Below, one piece after another: positions 15,714-24,733 of a DNA stretch of 64,000 nt (positions are counted from its first letter, which is position 1; every line of letters begins with the position of its first letter). The DNA is from Vibrio splendidus. GTDB lineage: Bacteria; Pseudomonadota; Gammaproteobacteria; Enterobacterales; Vibrionaceae. The notes beneath the pieces are model-generated. The model saw only the letters and a list, made by a program, of their open reading frames with translations. It ran no database searches and was not told the origin of the DNA. Where the stretch lies: assembly GCF_002873455.1 (NCBI RefSeq), contig NZ_MCUN01000024.1, positions 82,314-146,313 of the forward strand, in the 5' to 3' direction. The translations under genes were made by a program, and so were the position numbers.

Positions 15714-17606
15714 ATGACTAATAGTATGCGACGACTTGCCACATTACTTTTTGTTTGTATTTCCCTATTCACCCAGCCTGCGTGGGCGATTTTTGGGAAC
15801 GACAACGCCGAGCCAAGTTTCGGGGGCAATAACAATGGTTTTGTCCCTGTAGACCAAGCTTTCCCTTTCAATTACTACCAGCAAGACGGCAAAGTCCTTC
15901 TCGATTGGCAAGTAAAAGAGGGCTACTACCTCTATCAACACAGCCTCTCGTTCACTGGCCAAAATCTCGCTATCGGCAATGTTGAAATGGAAGATGGCCA
16001 ACCACACCAAGATGAATTCTTCGGTGAGGTGAGTATTTATACTCAGCCGTTATTCGTGCAAGTTCCTCTACAGAGTTACCAAGATGGCTCACAGCTGATC
16101 GTTAAGTATCAAGGCTGTGCAGATGCTGGTTTTTGCTACCCACCAGAAACTCGCGTGATCGACATTGAACCGTTTACTGCGACGAACCCTGGGGATATAA
16201 AAAGCAGTGATATGAAAAACAGTGGTGTGCAAAACAGTAGTGTCTCGCAAGGTTCTTCTGATGCAGTTGGTGAATCTGATAATTCAGTACAACCCTCTTC
16301 TCCTACAGCTGACGCAGCAAGTAATACCACTCAACAAACCAATGCTCCCGTTTCAAAAGAAGCAGGCTTAGCCGATAAGCTCGGTGATAGTTGGTGGACT
16401 CCATTATTATTCTTAGCACTCGGTGTTGGTTTAGCCTTTACGCCGTGTGTTCTGCCTATGTACCCTATCCTAACGGGTATCGTTTTAGGTGGCGGTAAGC
16501 TCAGCCAAGGTCGCGCGCTGATGCTGTCTTTCATCTACGTGCAAGGTATGGCGTTAACCTACACTCTATTGGGTTTAGTGGTTGCCTCTGCGGGTATGCA
16601 ATTCCAAGCAGCCATGCAACACCCTTACGTGTTGATCGCACTAAGTGTTCTGTTCGTTGCGTTAGCCATGTCGATGTTCGGCGTTTATAACCTACAACTA
16701 CCAAGTAGTATCCAAACTTGGCTTAACAACCAAAGTAACAAGCAACAAGGTGGCAATACCTTGGGCGTGTTCGCAATGGGCGCTATCTCTGGCTTAGTGT
16801 GTTCACCTTGTACCACTGCTCCATTGTCGGGTGCGCTGCTGTATGTGGCTCAAAGTGGTGACCTATTAACGGGGGCAATTGCTCTGTATGCCTTAGCGAT
16901 GGGTATGGGTATCCCGCTGATCTTGGTTGCAGTGTTTGGTAATAAGCTGCTGCCGAAAGCAGGCAGCTGGATGGACAAGGTGAAGATCGTATTCGGCTTT
17001 ATCTTGCTGGCAGCGCCTATCTTCCTGCTAGAGCGAATTATTCCTGAGTTATGGGCAACTGTGCTCTGGTCTGGCCTTGGCTTCATCGCCTTTGGTTGGC
17101 TTTACCACAGCAAAAATGCACTGCCATTCGGCGGCTGGAAGCAAAGCGCTGTGGGTATCATCGCGATGCTCGGCCTATTCGCTTCTGCGCAACCTGCGTT
17201 GAATTACTGGTTTGCAGAAAAGAGCGTTGTGGTTGAGCAACAAATCCAATTTGCACGCGTCAACACGGTGGAAGAGTTAGAAATCCAGCTCATCGAAGCC
17301 AAGAAACTCGGCAAACCAGTGATGCTCGATTTCTACGCCGATTGGTGTGTGGCATGTAAAGAGTTTGAGAAGTACACCTTCCATCAAGCTGATGTTGAGA
17401 ACAAGCTTTCTGATTTCGTCCTGCTTCAGGCTGACGTAACGAGAAACATGCCTCAAGACATTGAACTGCTTAAACAATTGCAGGTACTCGGCTTGCCAAC
17501 CATAGAGTTCTGGGATGGCGAGGGTAACCATGTTCCAAATGCTCGTGTCACTGGTTTTATGCCGGCAGATGTATTCTTAAAACACATGCAAGACCACCAG
17601 CTATAA
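15714..17606 (+). CDS. dsbD: Thiol:disulfide interchange protein DsbD
   Basis: Carries electrons from cytoplasmic thioredoxin across the inner membrane to DsbC, DsbG and CcmG; about 630 aa. Order: signal peptide (LATLLFVCISLF, cut after WA), periplasmic alpha domain with CADAGFC near residue 135, a Ser/Thr/Asn-rich linker, eight-TM beta domain with the cysteine motifs TPCVLPMYP and SPCTTAP, then the thioredoxin-like gamma domain with ADWCVACKEFE near 543. ATG at 15726 is an equally plausible start. All six redox cysteines are present. Confidence 0.95.
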   Translation: MTNSMRRLATLLFVCISLFTQPAWAIFGNDNAEPSFGGNNNGFVPVDQAFPFNYYQQDGKVLLDWQVKEGYYLYQHSLSFTGQNLAIGNVEMEDGQPHQDEFFGEVSIYTQPLFVQVPLQSYQDGSQLIVKYQGCADAGFCYPPETRVIDIEPFTATNPGDIKSSDMKNSGVQNSSVSQGSSDAVGESDNSVQPSSPTADAASNTTQQTNAPVSKEAGLADKLGDSWWTPLLFLALGVGLAFTPCVLPMYPILTGIVLGGGKLSQGRALMLSFIYVQGMALTYTLLGLVVASAGMQFQAAMQHPYVLIALSVLFVALAMSMFGVYNLQLPSSIQTWLNNQSNKQQGGNTLGVFAMGAISGLVCSPCTTAPLSGALLYVAQSGDLLTGAIALYALAMGMGIPLILVAVFGNKLLPKAGSWMDKVKIVFGFILLAAPIFLLERIIPELWATVLWSGLGFIAFGWLYHSKNALPFGGWKQSAVGIIAMLGLFASAQPALNYWFAEKSVVVEQQIQFARVNTVEELEIQLIEAKKLGKPVMLDFYADWCVACKEFEKYTFHQADVENKLSDFVLLQADVTRNMPQDIELLKQLQVLGLPTIEFWDGEGNHVPNARVTGFMPADVFLKHMQDHQL

Positions 17607-17638
17607 CGACAATATTCACCGGAATATCCGCCTAAACG

Positions 17639-17684
17639 AAAGCCGCACCGCCCCTCCGTAACGAGATGGCAGTGCGGCTTTTTT
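17639..17684 (+). terminator. dsbD terminator
   Basis: AAAGCCGCAC (17639-17648) pairs with GTGCGGCTTT (17672-17681) followed by T residues. Confidence 0.88.
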
Positions 17685-17809
17685 GCTATTCAGAGTAACG
17701 CTTTCTTATTCCGGGGATAAAAGTCGATATGGTTCAGACTTTTCATGCATAGATATTGTCCACATACTCAATCAGGATGATAATAAATATTAACTAAATT
17801 GTTAAAAGT

Positions 17810-18448
17810 ATGAACGTCATGGACTCGACCTATACCATCATCATTGCTGATGACCACCCTCTCTTTCGCAACGCCTTGTTTCAGTCAGTTCATATGGCGA
17901 TCAGCGGTGCGAACCTGCTTGAGGCTGATTCTCTCGATGCCTTACTGACTCTACTAAAAAAAGAAGATGAACCAGACCTGTTGCTTCTCGACCTTAAAAT
18001 GCCGGGAGCAAACGGGATGTCGGGCTTAATTCAACTGCGTGCTGAATATCCAGATTTACCGATTGTGGTGATCTCAGCCAGCGAGGATGCCAGCGTTGTC
18101 ACTCAAGTGAAGAGCCACGGTGCCTTTGGCTTCATTCCTAAGTCGAGTGATATGCGTGAATTGGTGAGTGCACTGAATCAAGTGCTGAATGGCGACCCGT
18201 TCTTTCCTGAAGGGCTTATCACCAACAATGCAGCCTGTAGCGACCTTGCGGAAAAGATTTCCACACTGACGCCTCAGCAATACAAGGTGTTAGGGATGCT
18301 TTCAGACGGCCTGCTAAACAAGCAAATCGCCTATGAATTGAATGTGTCGGAAGCGACTATCAAGGCACATATGACAGCCATCTTCCGTAAACTGGATGTG
18401 AAAAACCGAACTCAAGCAGTTATCTTGCTACAAGAAGTCCACAACTAA
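17810..18448 (+). CDS. crbR: LuxR-type response regulator CrbR (acetate switch)
   Basis: 212 aa with an N-terminal receiver domain (acidic pocket in IIIADDHPLFR, phosphoacceptor D61 in LLLLDLKMPGANG, K110 in IPKSS) and a C-terminal LuxR/GerE helix-turn-helix (LTPQQYKVLGML ... EATIKAHMTAIFRKL). In V. cholerae the equivalent protein (CrbR) works with the symporter-type kinase CrbS to activate acetyl-CoA synthetase; both partners are in this window. Homologues in Pseudomonas are ErdR/MxtR. Its stop overlaps that of nhaP2 by four bases, tail to tail. Assignment rests on family and context. Confidence 0.85.
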   Translation: MNVMDSTYTIIIADDHPLFRNALFQSVHMAISGANLLEADSLDALLTLLKKEDEPDLLLLDLKMPGANGMSGLIQLRAEYPDLPIVVISASEDASVVTQVKSHGAFGFIPKSSDMRELVSALNQVLNGDPFFPEGLITNNAACSDLAEKISTLTPQQYKVLGMLSDGLLNKQIAYELNVSEATIKAHMTAIFRKLDVKNRTQAVILLQEVHN

Positions 18449-20196
18449 ACTTCGCTTATATCCTCTTCTAAAGTCGTCTTTGGTAAACATAAACCCAACC
18501 TGACGACTTTATGATCATCTATCTCTGCAACCACCCAAGTAATGTCATGCCACACAAAGCTATCACCTAATACAGGATGAACACCAAGCTCTCGCTCAGC
18601 CAATTGTTTTAGCGTCATTTCTCGCTCTTCTTCCGAGCCCAGTTCAATACCATAACAATCACTGACCGCTGCAACCGATAATCCAACATCTAAGAAGAAG
18701 TCACCAAAGAATCGAGCAGCTTCTTCTGCCAAAGGTGCCTCACTGAACAGCTCACTTAGGCTATCTAGAGCTTTATCTTGACCAAGCACACAGAGAATAT
18801 CGTTCGCCTCTAATATGGTACTGCCCGATGGGTGAAGCAAGGCATCTTGTCGAAACAGTGCGGTGATGCGCGTCCCTTCAGGCATCGATAAACGCTTGAG
18901 CGGTTCACCGACACACCACTTTTCCTCTTTCAACTTATAGACAAACATCTCCCACTCACTGGTAGGGTAGATCTCAATGCCGGTACGAGAAATCGGTGTC
19001 GGCGTTGGCGGTAGAGTCACTTTAGCGAGTCTCGCGACTTTCATTAAACTGCCGCCCTGAACAATCAGCGAAACCATAACCACGAAGAACGCGATATTAA
19101 AATATAGCTGAGCATTAGGCAGGCCAGCCATCATCGGGAACACCGCCAAAATGATCGGCACAGCGCCGCGTAAACCTACCCAAGAAACAAACCAACGTTC
19201 TTTGGTGGTAAAGCTTCTGAACGGCAGCAAACCCAACCAAACAGACAACGGGCGAGCAAACAAGATCATACCGAAAGCCAATGCTAACGCAGGAAGTGCA
19301 ATGTCCATCAATGTCGATGGCGTAACCAATAGCCCCAGAACCAAGAACATCACGATCTGACTTAGCCACGTCATACCGTCTAGGACATTAAGAATAGAGT
19401 GTCGAGAACGCGTTGGACGATTACCAATGAATAGACCCACGAGGTAAATCGATAAGATGCCGCTGCCGCCAAGCATGTTAGAGAACGCAAACAGAGCCAC
19501 GCCCCCACTGAGTACCAGAATCGAGTAAAGGCCATCAGCCAGTTGTACTCGATTGATTAAGCTCCATAGAACCCAGCCGCCGCCAATACCAACAAGAGTA
19601 CCGATACCAAACTGCATCGCAAAGCTTTTGAGTAGAAAGTTCATTCCCATCTCGGCATCTGGGGTGCCCAGTAGCGCAATTAAAGTCACTGTCAGGAAAA
19701 CAGCCATTGGGTCATTAGTACCGGATTCGATCTCTAGGGTTGAGCCAACACGTTCATTGAGGCTCTGCCCTTTCAACAAAGAAAATACCGCAGCGGCATC
19801 GGTCGAACCTACAATCGCACCAACTAAGATACCCTGCATCAATGACAGGTCGAACAGCCAAGCGGCCATTAAGCCCGTTAGGGTTGCGGTACATGCGACG
19901 CCTATCGTCGCTAGCGAGAGCGACGGCCAAAAAGCGACCTTGAAGCTCGCGACCTTGGTTCGCATACCACCATCAAGCAGGATCACAGCAAGCGCCAAAT
20001 TACTCACCAAGTAGGTCAGCGAGTAATCATTGAAGTTAATGCCACCGGGGCCATCTTCGCCCGCCAACATACCAACGAACAAAAAGATTAAAAGAATCGG
20101 AACGCCCAATCGAGAGGACACTTGTGAGAAAAGTACACTGATGGCGATGAGTACGGCACCAGTCAAAAATAAGTGATTAATGGTTATTGCGTCCAA
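18445..20196 (-). CDS. nhaP2: K+/H+ antiporter NhaP2 (CvrA)
   Basis: CPA1-family cation/proton antiporter, 583 aa, inner membrane. About 12-13 TM segments cover residues 1-390 (GSTDAAAVFSLL and the ESGTNDPMAVFLT motif carry key acidic residues), followed by a TrkA-C-like domain and a cytoplasmic tail. Start is a TTG at 20196: it gives MDAITINHLF, aligning with E. coli MDATTI..., and has GGGGGAA upstream. Converges on crbR with overlapping stops and no terminator between them. Confidence 0.92.
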   Translation of the reverse strand: MDAITINHLFLTGAVLIAISVLFSQVSSRLGVPILLIFLFVGMLAGEDGPGGINFNDYSLTYLVSNLALAVILLDGGMRTKVASFKVAFWPSLSLATIGVACTATLTGLMAAWLFDLSLMQGILVGAIVGSTDAAAVFSLLKGQSLNERVGSTLEIESGTNDPMAVFLTVTLIALLGTPDAEMGMNFLLKSFAMQFGIGTLVGIGGGWVLWSLINRVQLADGLYSILVLSGGVALFAFSNMLGGSGILSIYLVGLFIGNRPTRSRHSILNVLDGMTWLSQIVMFLVLGLLVTPSTLMDIALPALALAFGMILFARPLSVWLGLLPFRSFTTKERWFVSWVGLRGAVPIILAVFPMMAGLPNAQLYFNIAFFVVMVSLIVQGGSLMKVARLAKVTLPPTPTPISRTGIEIYPTSEWEMFVYKLKEEKWCVGEPLKRLSMPEGTRITALFRQDALLHPSGSTILEANDILCVLGQDKALDSLSELFSEAPLAEEAARFFGDFFLDVGLSVAAVSDCYGIELGSEEEREMTLKQLAERELGVHPVLGDSFVWHDITWVVAEIDDHKVVRLGLCLPKTTLEEDISEV

Positions 20197-20647
20197 TTCG
20201 TTCCCCCAAAGAATAAAACTCGAGCTTTAAGCCTGTTGATCTTTTGCCACTAGCTTGTTGATCTTCTAGCGTTAAGCAAGTCACGGCCGGTGAAAGTACC
20301 GTAGTTACTATAACAAACTTATGTTTCGCTTCGTGTCATAGGCAGGACTAAATACCGTTTCTCAGTCATTTAGTTGTTAAATTTTATGACTCGCACTCTA
20401 ATTCATCCCTTTTTGTTAGACCTTTGGCTAATTTAACATCATTGCAACATCACGTTTTTCTATGGTTATGTCTCCTAGCTCCCATATTTCAGTACATTAG
20501 CGCTAATAGCGTCCCGACTAAAGTTGCACAGATCCCTTGACTTATCCTTGCTACATTCTAAATCGTAACATTACGTTAACACAGCTATTTTACAAAAACG
20601 GTTTCACAGAAACGATTTCTACTGAAATGGAATTAAAGGAGAAGGCA
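20197..20647. promoter_or_regulatory. Divergent promoter region between nhaP2 and the symporter operon
   Basis: 450 bp with no gene. It holds a perfect 12-bp palindrome ATTAGCGCTAAT (20496-20507), the heptamer CTAAAGT (20518-20524) in the context GCGTCCCGACTAAAGT, a candidate -35 TTGACT (20537-20542), and a direct repeat TGTTGATCTT at 20234-20243 and 20256-20265, two helical turns apart. A good Shine-Dalgarno (AAAGGAG, 20635-20641) precedes the next gene. CTAAAGT ends 124 bp before the start codon, almost as in front of acs. Confidence 0.55.
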
Positions 20648-20914
20648 ATGGCGTTCGAATCTACGGAACATGCTCAAGCCTACTGGAAGGAAAACTTGGG
20701 AATAATGGGCACACTACTAGCAGTCTGGTTTGTAGTGTCTTATGGCGCTGGCATCTTATTTGTGGATGTCCTAAATACCATTCAATTTGGCGGATTTAAG
20801 CTAGGTTTTTGGTTCGCTCAACAAGGTTCAATTTATACCTTCGTGGCGTTGATATTTATTTACGTTGTTCGCATGAATAAGCTGGACAAAAAATACAACG
20901 TACAGGAAGACTAG
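20648..20914 (+). CDS. DUF4212 small membrane subunit of a sodium:solute symporter
   Basis: 88-aa membrane protein with two hydrophobic helices (TLLAVWFVVSYGAGILFVDV and IYTFVALIFIYVV) and charged ends. Start set by AAAGGAG six bases upstream; longer in-frame starts reach into the promoter. This family is found as the small partner of VC_2705-type symporters, much as YjcH accompanies ActP, and here it is ten bases before that gene. Exact role (assembly or regulation of the symporter) is not known. Confidence 0.88.
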   Translation: MAFESTEHAQAYWKENLGIMGTLLAVWFVVSYGAGILFVDVLNTIQFGGFKLGFWFAQQGSIYTFVALIFIYVVRMNKLDKKYNVQED

Positions 20915-20924
20915 AGGCTAGAAC

Positions 20925-22628
20925 ATGGATATTCAAACTTGGACGTTTATTCTCGTCGGTATTACTTTCGCAGTCTATATCGGCATCGCAATCTGGGCTC
21001 GCGCTGGAACAACCAGTGAATTCTACGTTGCTGGCGGCGGCGTACACCCAGTAGCAAACGGCATGGCAACAGCCGCTGACTGGATGTCGGCAGCATCATT
21101 CATCTCAATGGCAGGTATCATCTCATTCGTTGGTTACGACGGTGCGGTTTACCTAATGGGTTGGACAGGTGGTTATGTACTACTTGCGCTATGTTTAGCA
21201 CCTTACCTACGTAAGTTCGGTCAGTTTACGGTTCCTGATTTCATCGGTGAGCGTTACTACTCGAAAACAGCACGTATGGTAGCGGTATTCTGTGCAATCT
21301 TCGTGTCATTTACGTACGTTGCAGGCCAGATGCGTGGTGTTGGCGTTGTATTCTCTCGTTTCCTAGAAGTTGATATTAACCTAGGCATCATCATTGGTAT
21401 GGGTATTGTGTTCTTCTACGCAGTGCTTGGTGGCATGAAAGGCATCACTTATACGCAGGTAGCTCAATTCTGTGTCCTCATTTTCGCCTTCCTTGTTCCA
21501 GCAATCTTTACCTCAATCATGATGACAGGTAACCCACTTCCACAAGTTGGTATGGGTTCAACGCTATCAGGTACAGATGTATACCTACTTGATAAACTGG
21601 ATGGACTCACCGAAGAACTCGGATTTACCGCCTATACCGAAGGTAACAAGAGCATGGTAGATGTATTCTTCATCTGTGCGGCTCTAATGGTAGGTACTGC
21701 CGGTCTTCCACACGTAATCATTCGTTTCTTCACGGTACCAAAAGTACGTGATGCTCGTATCTCAGCAGGTTGGGCGCTACTGTTCATCTCATTGTTATAC
21801 ACAACAGCACCAGGCGTTGCAGCCTTCGCTCGTGTAAACATGATCGAAACGATTAACGGCCCAGACATGCAAGGTGTCGCAGCAACAGACGCACCAAGCT
21901 GGTATAAAAACTGGGAAAGCACGGGCCTAGTAGGTTGGGAAGATAAGAACGGCGATGGCAAAATGTTCTACTCGGGCGATGAACGCAACGAGATGAAGAT
22001 TAACCGTGACATCATCGTACTGGCTTCTCCAGAGCTAGCAAAACTACCTAACTGGGTTGTAGCACTACTCGCAGCCGGTGGCCTAGCAGCCGCACTATCA
22101 ACAGCCGCAGGTCTACTATTGGTAATCTCAACGTCGATTTCACATGACTTGTTGAAGAAAGGCTTTAGACCAAACATGACCGACAAGCAGGAGCTGTTAG
22201 CCGCTCGTTTGGCAGCCATGGTCGCGATTGTCGGTGCTGGTTACTTAGGTATTAATCCACCAGGTTTCGTAGCTCAGGTAGTAGCGTTTGCCTTCGGCTT
22301 AGCCGCAGCATCCTTCTTCCCTGCCATCATCCTAGGTATCTTCTACAAGAAGATGAACAAGGAAGGCGCTATTGCAGGTATGTTGTCAGGTATTGCCTTC
22401 ACAGCAAGTTACATCATCTACTTCAAGTTCATTAACCCAGCAGCAAGCACACCGGAAAACTGGTGGTTTGGTATCAGCCCAGAAGGTATCGGTACGCTAG
22501 GTATGTGTCTAAACTTCATCGTATCAATTGCAGTGAACAAAGTGACAGCAGAAGTTCCTGAAGATGTACAAGAGATGGTTGAGAACATCCGTTACCCGAA
22601 AGGTGCTGGTGAAGCTCACGACCACTAA
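20925..22628 (+). CDS. Sodium:solute symporter, VC_2705 subfamily (predicted acetate/monocarboxylate uptake)
   Basis: 567 aa, SSS family, inner membrane, about 13 TM segments. Family signatures: FYVAGGGVHPVANGMATAADWMS, GGYVLLALCLAPYLRKFG and TAGLPHVIIRFFTVP. Unlike many SSS proteins it has a long loop before TM9 containing VGWEDKNGDGKMFYSGDE, which looks like a calcium-binding DxNxDG loop. Operon with the DUF4212 gene. Its relation to ActP and the nearby acetate regulators and acs suggest acetate or other short monocarboxylates as substrate; this is inferred. Confidence 0.85.
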   Translation: MDIQTWTFILVGITFAVYIGIAIWARAGTTSEFYVAGGGVHPVANGMATAADWMSAASFISMAGIISFVGYDGAVYLMGWTGGYVLLALCLAPYLRKFGQFTVPDFIGERYYSKTARMVAVFCAIFVSFTYVAGQMRGVGVVFSRFLEVDINLGIIIGMGIVFFYAVLGGMKGITYTQVAQFCVLIFAFLVPAIFTSIMMTGNPLPQVGMGSTLSGTDVYLLDKLDGLTEELGFTAYTEGNKSMVDVFFICAALMVGTAGLPHVIIRFFTVPKVRDARISAGWALLFISLLYTTAPGVAAFARVNMIETINGPDMQGVAATDAPSWYKNWESTGLVGWEDKNGDGKMFYSGDERNEMKINRDIIVLASPELAKLPNWVVALLAAGGLAAALSTAAGLLLVISTSISHDLLKKGFRPNMTDKQELLAARLAAMVAIVGAGYLGINPPGFVAQVVAFAFGLAAASFFPAIILGIFYKKMNKEGAIAGMLSGIAFTASYIIYFKFINPAASTPENWWFGISPEGIGTLGMCLNFIVSIAVNKVTAEVPEDVQEMVENIRYPKGAGEAHDH

Positions 22629-22711
22629 ACAACAAAAAGCCACTCATAAGAGTCGCGACACAATAAGGTAAATCAGTGCTTACATTGTAGGGATTAGGTA
22701 CTGATTCCAAG

Positions 22712-22742
22712 AAAGCCGATACATTCTGTATCGGCTTTTTCT
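22712..22742 (+). terminator. Symporter operon terminator
   Basis: AAAGCCGATACA (22712-22723), loop TTC, TGTATCGGCTTT (22727-22738), then T residues. Confidence 0.92.
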
Positions 22743-22799
22743 TTTGCCCTCATATTTTATAAAAAGACAAAATAAAGGGTTGTTTTTAAAATTTCATTT

Positions 22800-22818
22800 G
22801 ATAATAATTATCATTAAC
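22800..22818 (+). promoter_or_regulatory. Fur box upstream of the fagA-like/fumC operon
   Basis: GATAATAATTATCATTAAC matches the 19-bp Fur consensus at 16 of 19 positions and lies 20 bp before the first gene. Second strong Fur box of the window, again ahead of an iron-independent enzyme. Confidence 0.82.
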
Positions 22819-22837
22819 ATCCATTAAAGAGATGCAA

Positions 22838-23224
22838 ATGATGATGAAAGAGCAGCAGAGTCTCTACTCAAGGTTTTACAAAGCACAGGATCGCTTTGCT
22901 TCAATAGAACAAGTTCAAGGCAACGAACCTAATATCATTCGAGACTATATTCAATGTGGCCTAACGCTTTCGGCTTACTATGAAAAGCACGCTGCCCAAG
23001 AGAATATCTTGTTGTGTGAGTTGTACCTACGCCAAGTTTTCTTCCATTTAATTGAAGCGATTGAATCTCCTGACCGCAGTTTCACCTTTCGTCATACCTG
23101 CCTAGACTCTATTCACTCTCCATTATTTTATTTGAAACGCCACTACTGCCAGCAACCACAAGGCCAAGCGCGTTTTTTAAATCTCAGCCAAACACTACAA
23201 CAAGTCCAAGCCCCACTTGGCTAA
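22838..23224 (+). CDS. Small Fur-boxed protein in FagA position
   Basis: 128 aa from ATG 22838, chosen among four clustered in-frame ATGs because AAAGAG (22826-22831) is six bases upstream. No signal peptide or membrane segment; predicted mostly helical, with several His and Cys residues (YYEKHAAQ, FRHTCLD, RHYCQQ). In Pseudomonas aeruginosa a small gene of similar size, fagA, lies between a Fur box and fumC in an iron-repressed operon. The position and size match, but I cannot confirm sequence homology. Function unknown; a role under iron starvation is inferred. Confidence 0.7.
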   Translation: MMMKEQQSLYSRFYKAQDRFASIEQVQGNEPNIIRDYIQCGLTLSAYYEKHAAQENILLCELYLRQVFFHLIEAIESPDRSFTFRHTCLDSIHSPLFYLKRHYCQQPQGQARFLNLSQTLQQVQAPLG

Positions 23225-23236
23225 CAAGGATAGAAC

Positions 23237-24622
23237 ATGACCCTACAATTTCGGATTGAAAAAGACAGCATGGGCGAAGTGAAAGTGCCTGCCGATGCGC
23301 TATACCAAGCACAAACTCAGCGTGCCGCGGATAACTTCGCGTTTAGTTCACACAAGATGCCAACCAGCTTTATTCAAGCACTGGCATTAATTAAGCTAGC
23401 TGCCGCCGATACTAATGCTCAGTTAGGTTTACTGGAAGGTGATATTGCCAACGCGATAGCCGAAGCCAGCCAAGAGATCATTGAGGGTAAGCACCTCGAG
23501 CAATTCCCTATTGATGTCTATCAAACGGGCTCTGGCACCAGCTCTAACATGAATGCCAATGAAGTGATCGCGACACTTGCTTCAAGAAGCCTGCAAGGAG
23601 ATGTGAACCCGAATGATCACGTCAACATGGGCCAAAGCAGTAACGATGTAGTGCCAACAGCCATTCAAGTCAGTGTCGCTTTGATGGCTGAAAATAAGCT
23701 GCTTCCCGCACTTACTCATCTTTCTGCAGCGCTTACCGTCAAACAACATGAGCTTGCTGAAGTAGTCAAAACAGGCCGTACCCATCTAATGGATGCGATG
23801 CCGATTACCTTTGCCCAAGAGCTTGGCGGTTGGAAGTTTCAGATTGAACATGCCAAGCAAGCGATAGAAAGCAGCTTGCCAGCAATCAAGGCACTTGCTC
23901 AAGGTGGCACTGCGGTAGGTACGGGGATCAATGCCGACCCACGCTTTGCCGATAAGTTTGCAAGCAACCTATCTCAATCGACAAAGATCAATTTTACCTC
24001 AAGTGAAAACTTCTTTTTTAACCTCAGCAGCCAAGACGCGATCGTTGCGTTGTCAGGTCAGCTCAAAACTGCAGCAGTTGCGATCATGAAGATCTCAAAC
24101 GATCTTCGCTGGATGAATTCAGGTCCGTTGGCGGGCTTAGGAGAAATTGAGTTGCAGGCTCTCCAACCGGGCTCGTCTATCATGCCTGGCAAAGTGAACC
24201 CTGTAATTCCAGAAGCAGCTGCCATGGCGGCAGCGCAAGTAATTGGTAATGACACCACCATTACAGTTGCAGGCCAATCGGGTAACTTCCAATTGAATGT
24301 GATGCTGCCGGTTATTGCTCATAACGTTCTAGAAAGCATAGAACTGTTAGCCAACAGCTCAGTCGCATTGGCTGATAAAGCGATTGCCACGTTCACGGTG
24401 CGTCAAGAAAACCTCGATTTAGCACTTTCAAAGAATCCAATTCTGGTGACGGCACTTAACCCTGTGATTGGTTACCTAAAAGCCGCTGATATTGCCAAGA
24501 AAGCCTACAAAGAGGGCTTACCGATTCTTGATGTTGCCGAGCGAGAAACAGACCTAAGCCGAGAAGAGCTCAGCAAATTGCTCAATCCAACCACACTGAC
24601 ACAGGGTGGCATTGCAGGTTAG
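23237..24622 (+). CDS. fumC: Class II fumarate hydratase (iron-independent)
   Basis: Cytoplasmic TCA enzyme, fumarate + water to L-malate, with no Fe-S cluster; 461 aa. Signature GSSIMPGKVNP near residue 313 and the catalytic loop TGRTHLMDAMP near 180-190; NPNDHVNMGQSSNDVVPTA is also intact. It starts 13 bp after the fagA-like gene, so both should follow the upstream Fur box: made when iron is low to replace the Fe-S fumarases. Convergent with crbS across a bidirectional terminator. Confidence 0.96.
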   Translation: MTLQFRIEKDSMGEVKVPADALYQAQTQRAADNFAFSSHKMPTSFIQALALIKLAAADTNAQLGLLEGDIANAIAEASQEIIEGKHLEQFPIDVYQTGSGTSSNMNANEVIATLASRSLQGDVNPNDHVNMGQSSNDVVPTAIQVSVALMAENKLLPALTHLSAALTVKQHELAEVVKTGRTHLMDAMPITFAQELGGWKFQIEHAKQAIESSLPAIKALAQGGTAVGTGINADPRFADKFASNLSQSTKINFTSSENFFFNLSSQDAIVALSGQLKTAAVAIMKISNDLRWMNSGPLAGLGEIELQALQPGSSIMPGKVNPVIPEAAAMAAAQVIGNDTTITVAGQSGNFQLNVMLPVIAHNVLESIELLANSSVALADKAIATFTVRQENLDLALSKNPILVTALNPVIGYLKAADIAKKAYKEGLPILDVAERETDLSREELSKLLNPTTLTQGGIAG

Positions 24623-24670
24623 TTAGAAAGCTGACAGGCATTTTATGCAACTCGTTGAAATAGCAGAGAC

Positions 24671-24696
24671 AAAAAAGGCCTCATCCGAGGCCTTTC
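24671..24696. terminator. Bidirectional terminator between fumC and crbS
   Basis: AAAGGCCTC (24674-24682), loop ATCC, GAGGCCTTT (24687-24695); A-run on the left serves crbS, T-run on the right is short for fumC. Confidence 0.85.
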
Positions 24697-24733
24697 CACT
24701 ATCCGCTTACCAATCCGAACCTGTTAATTAAAG

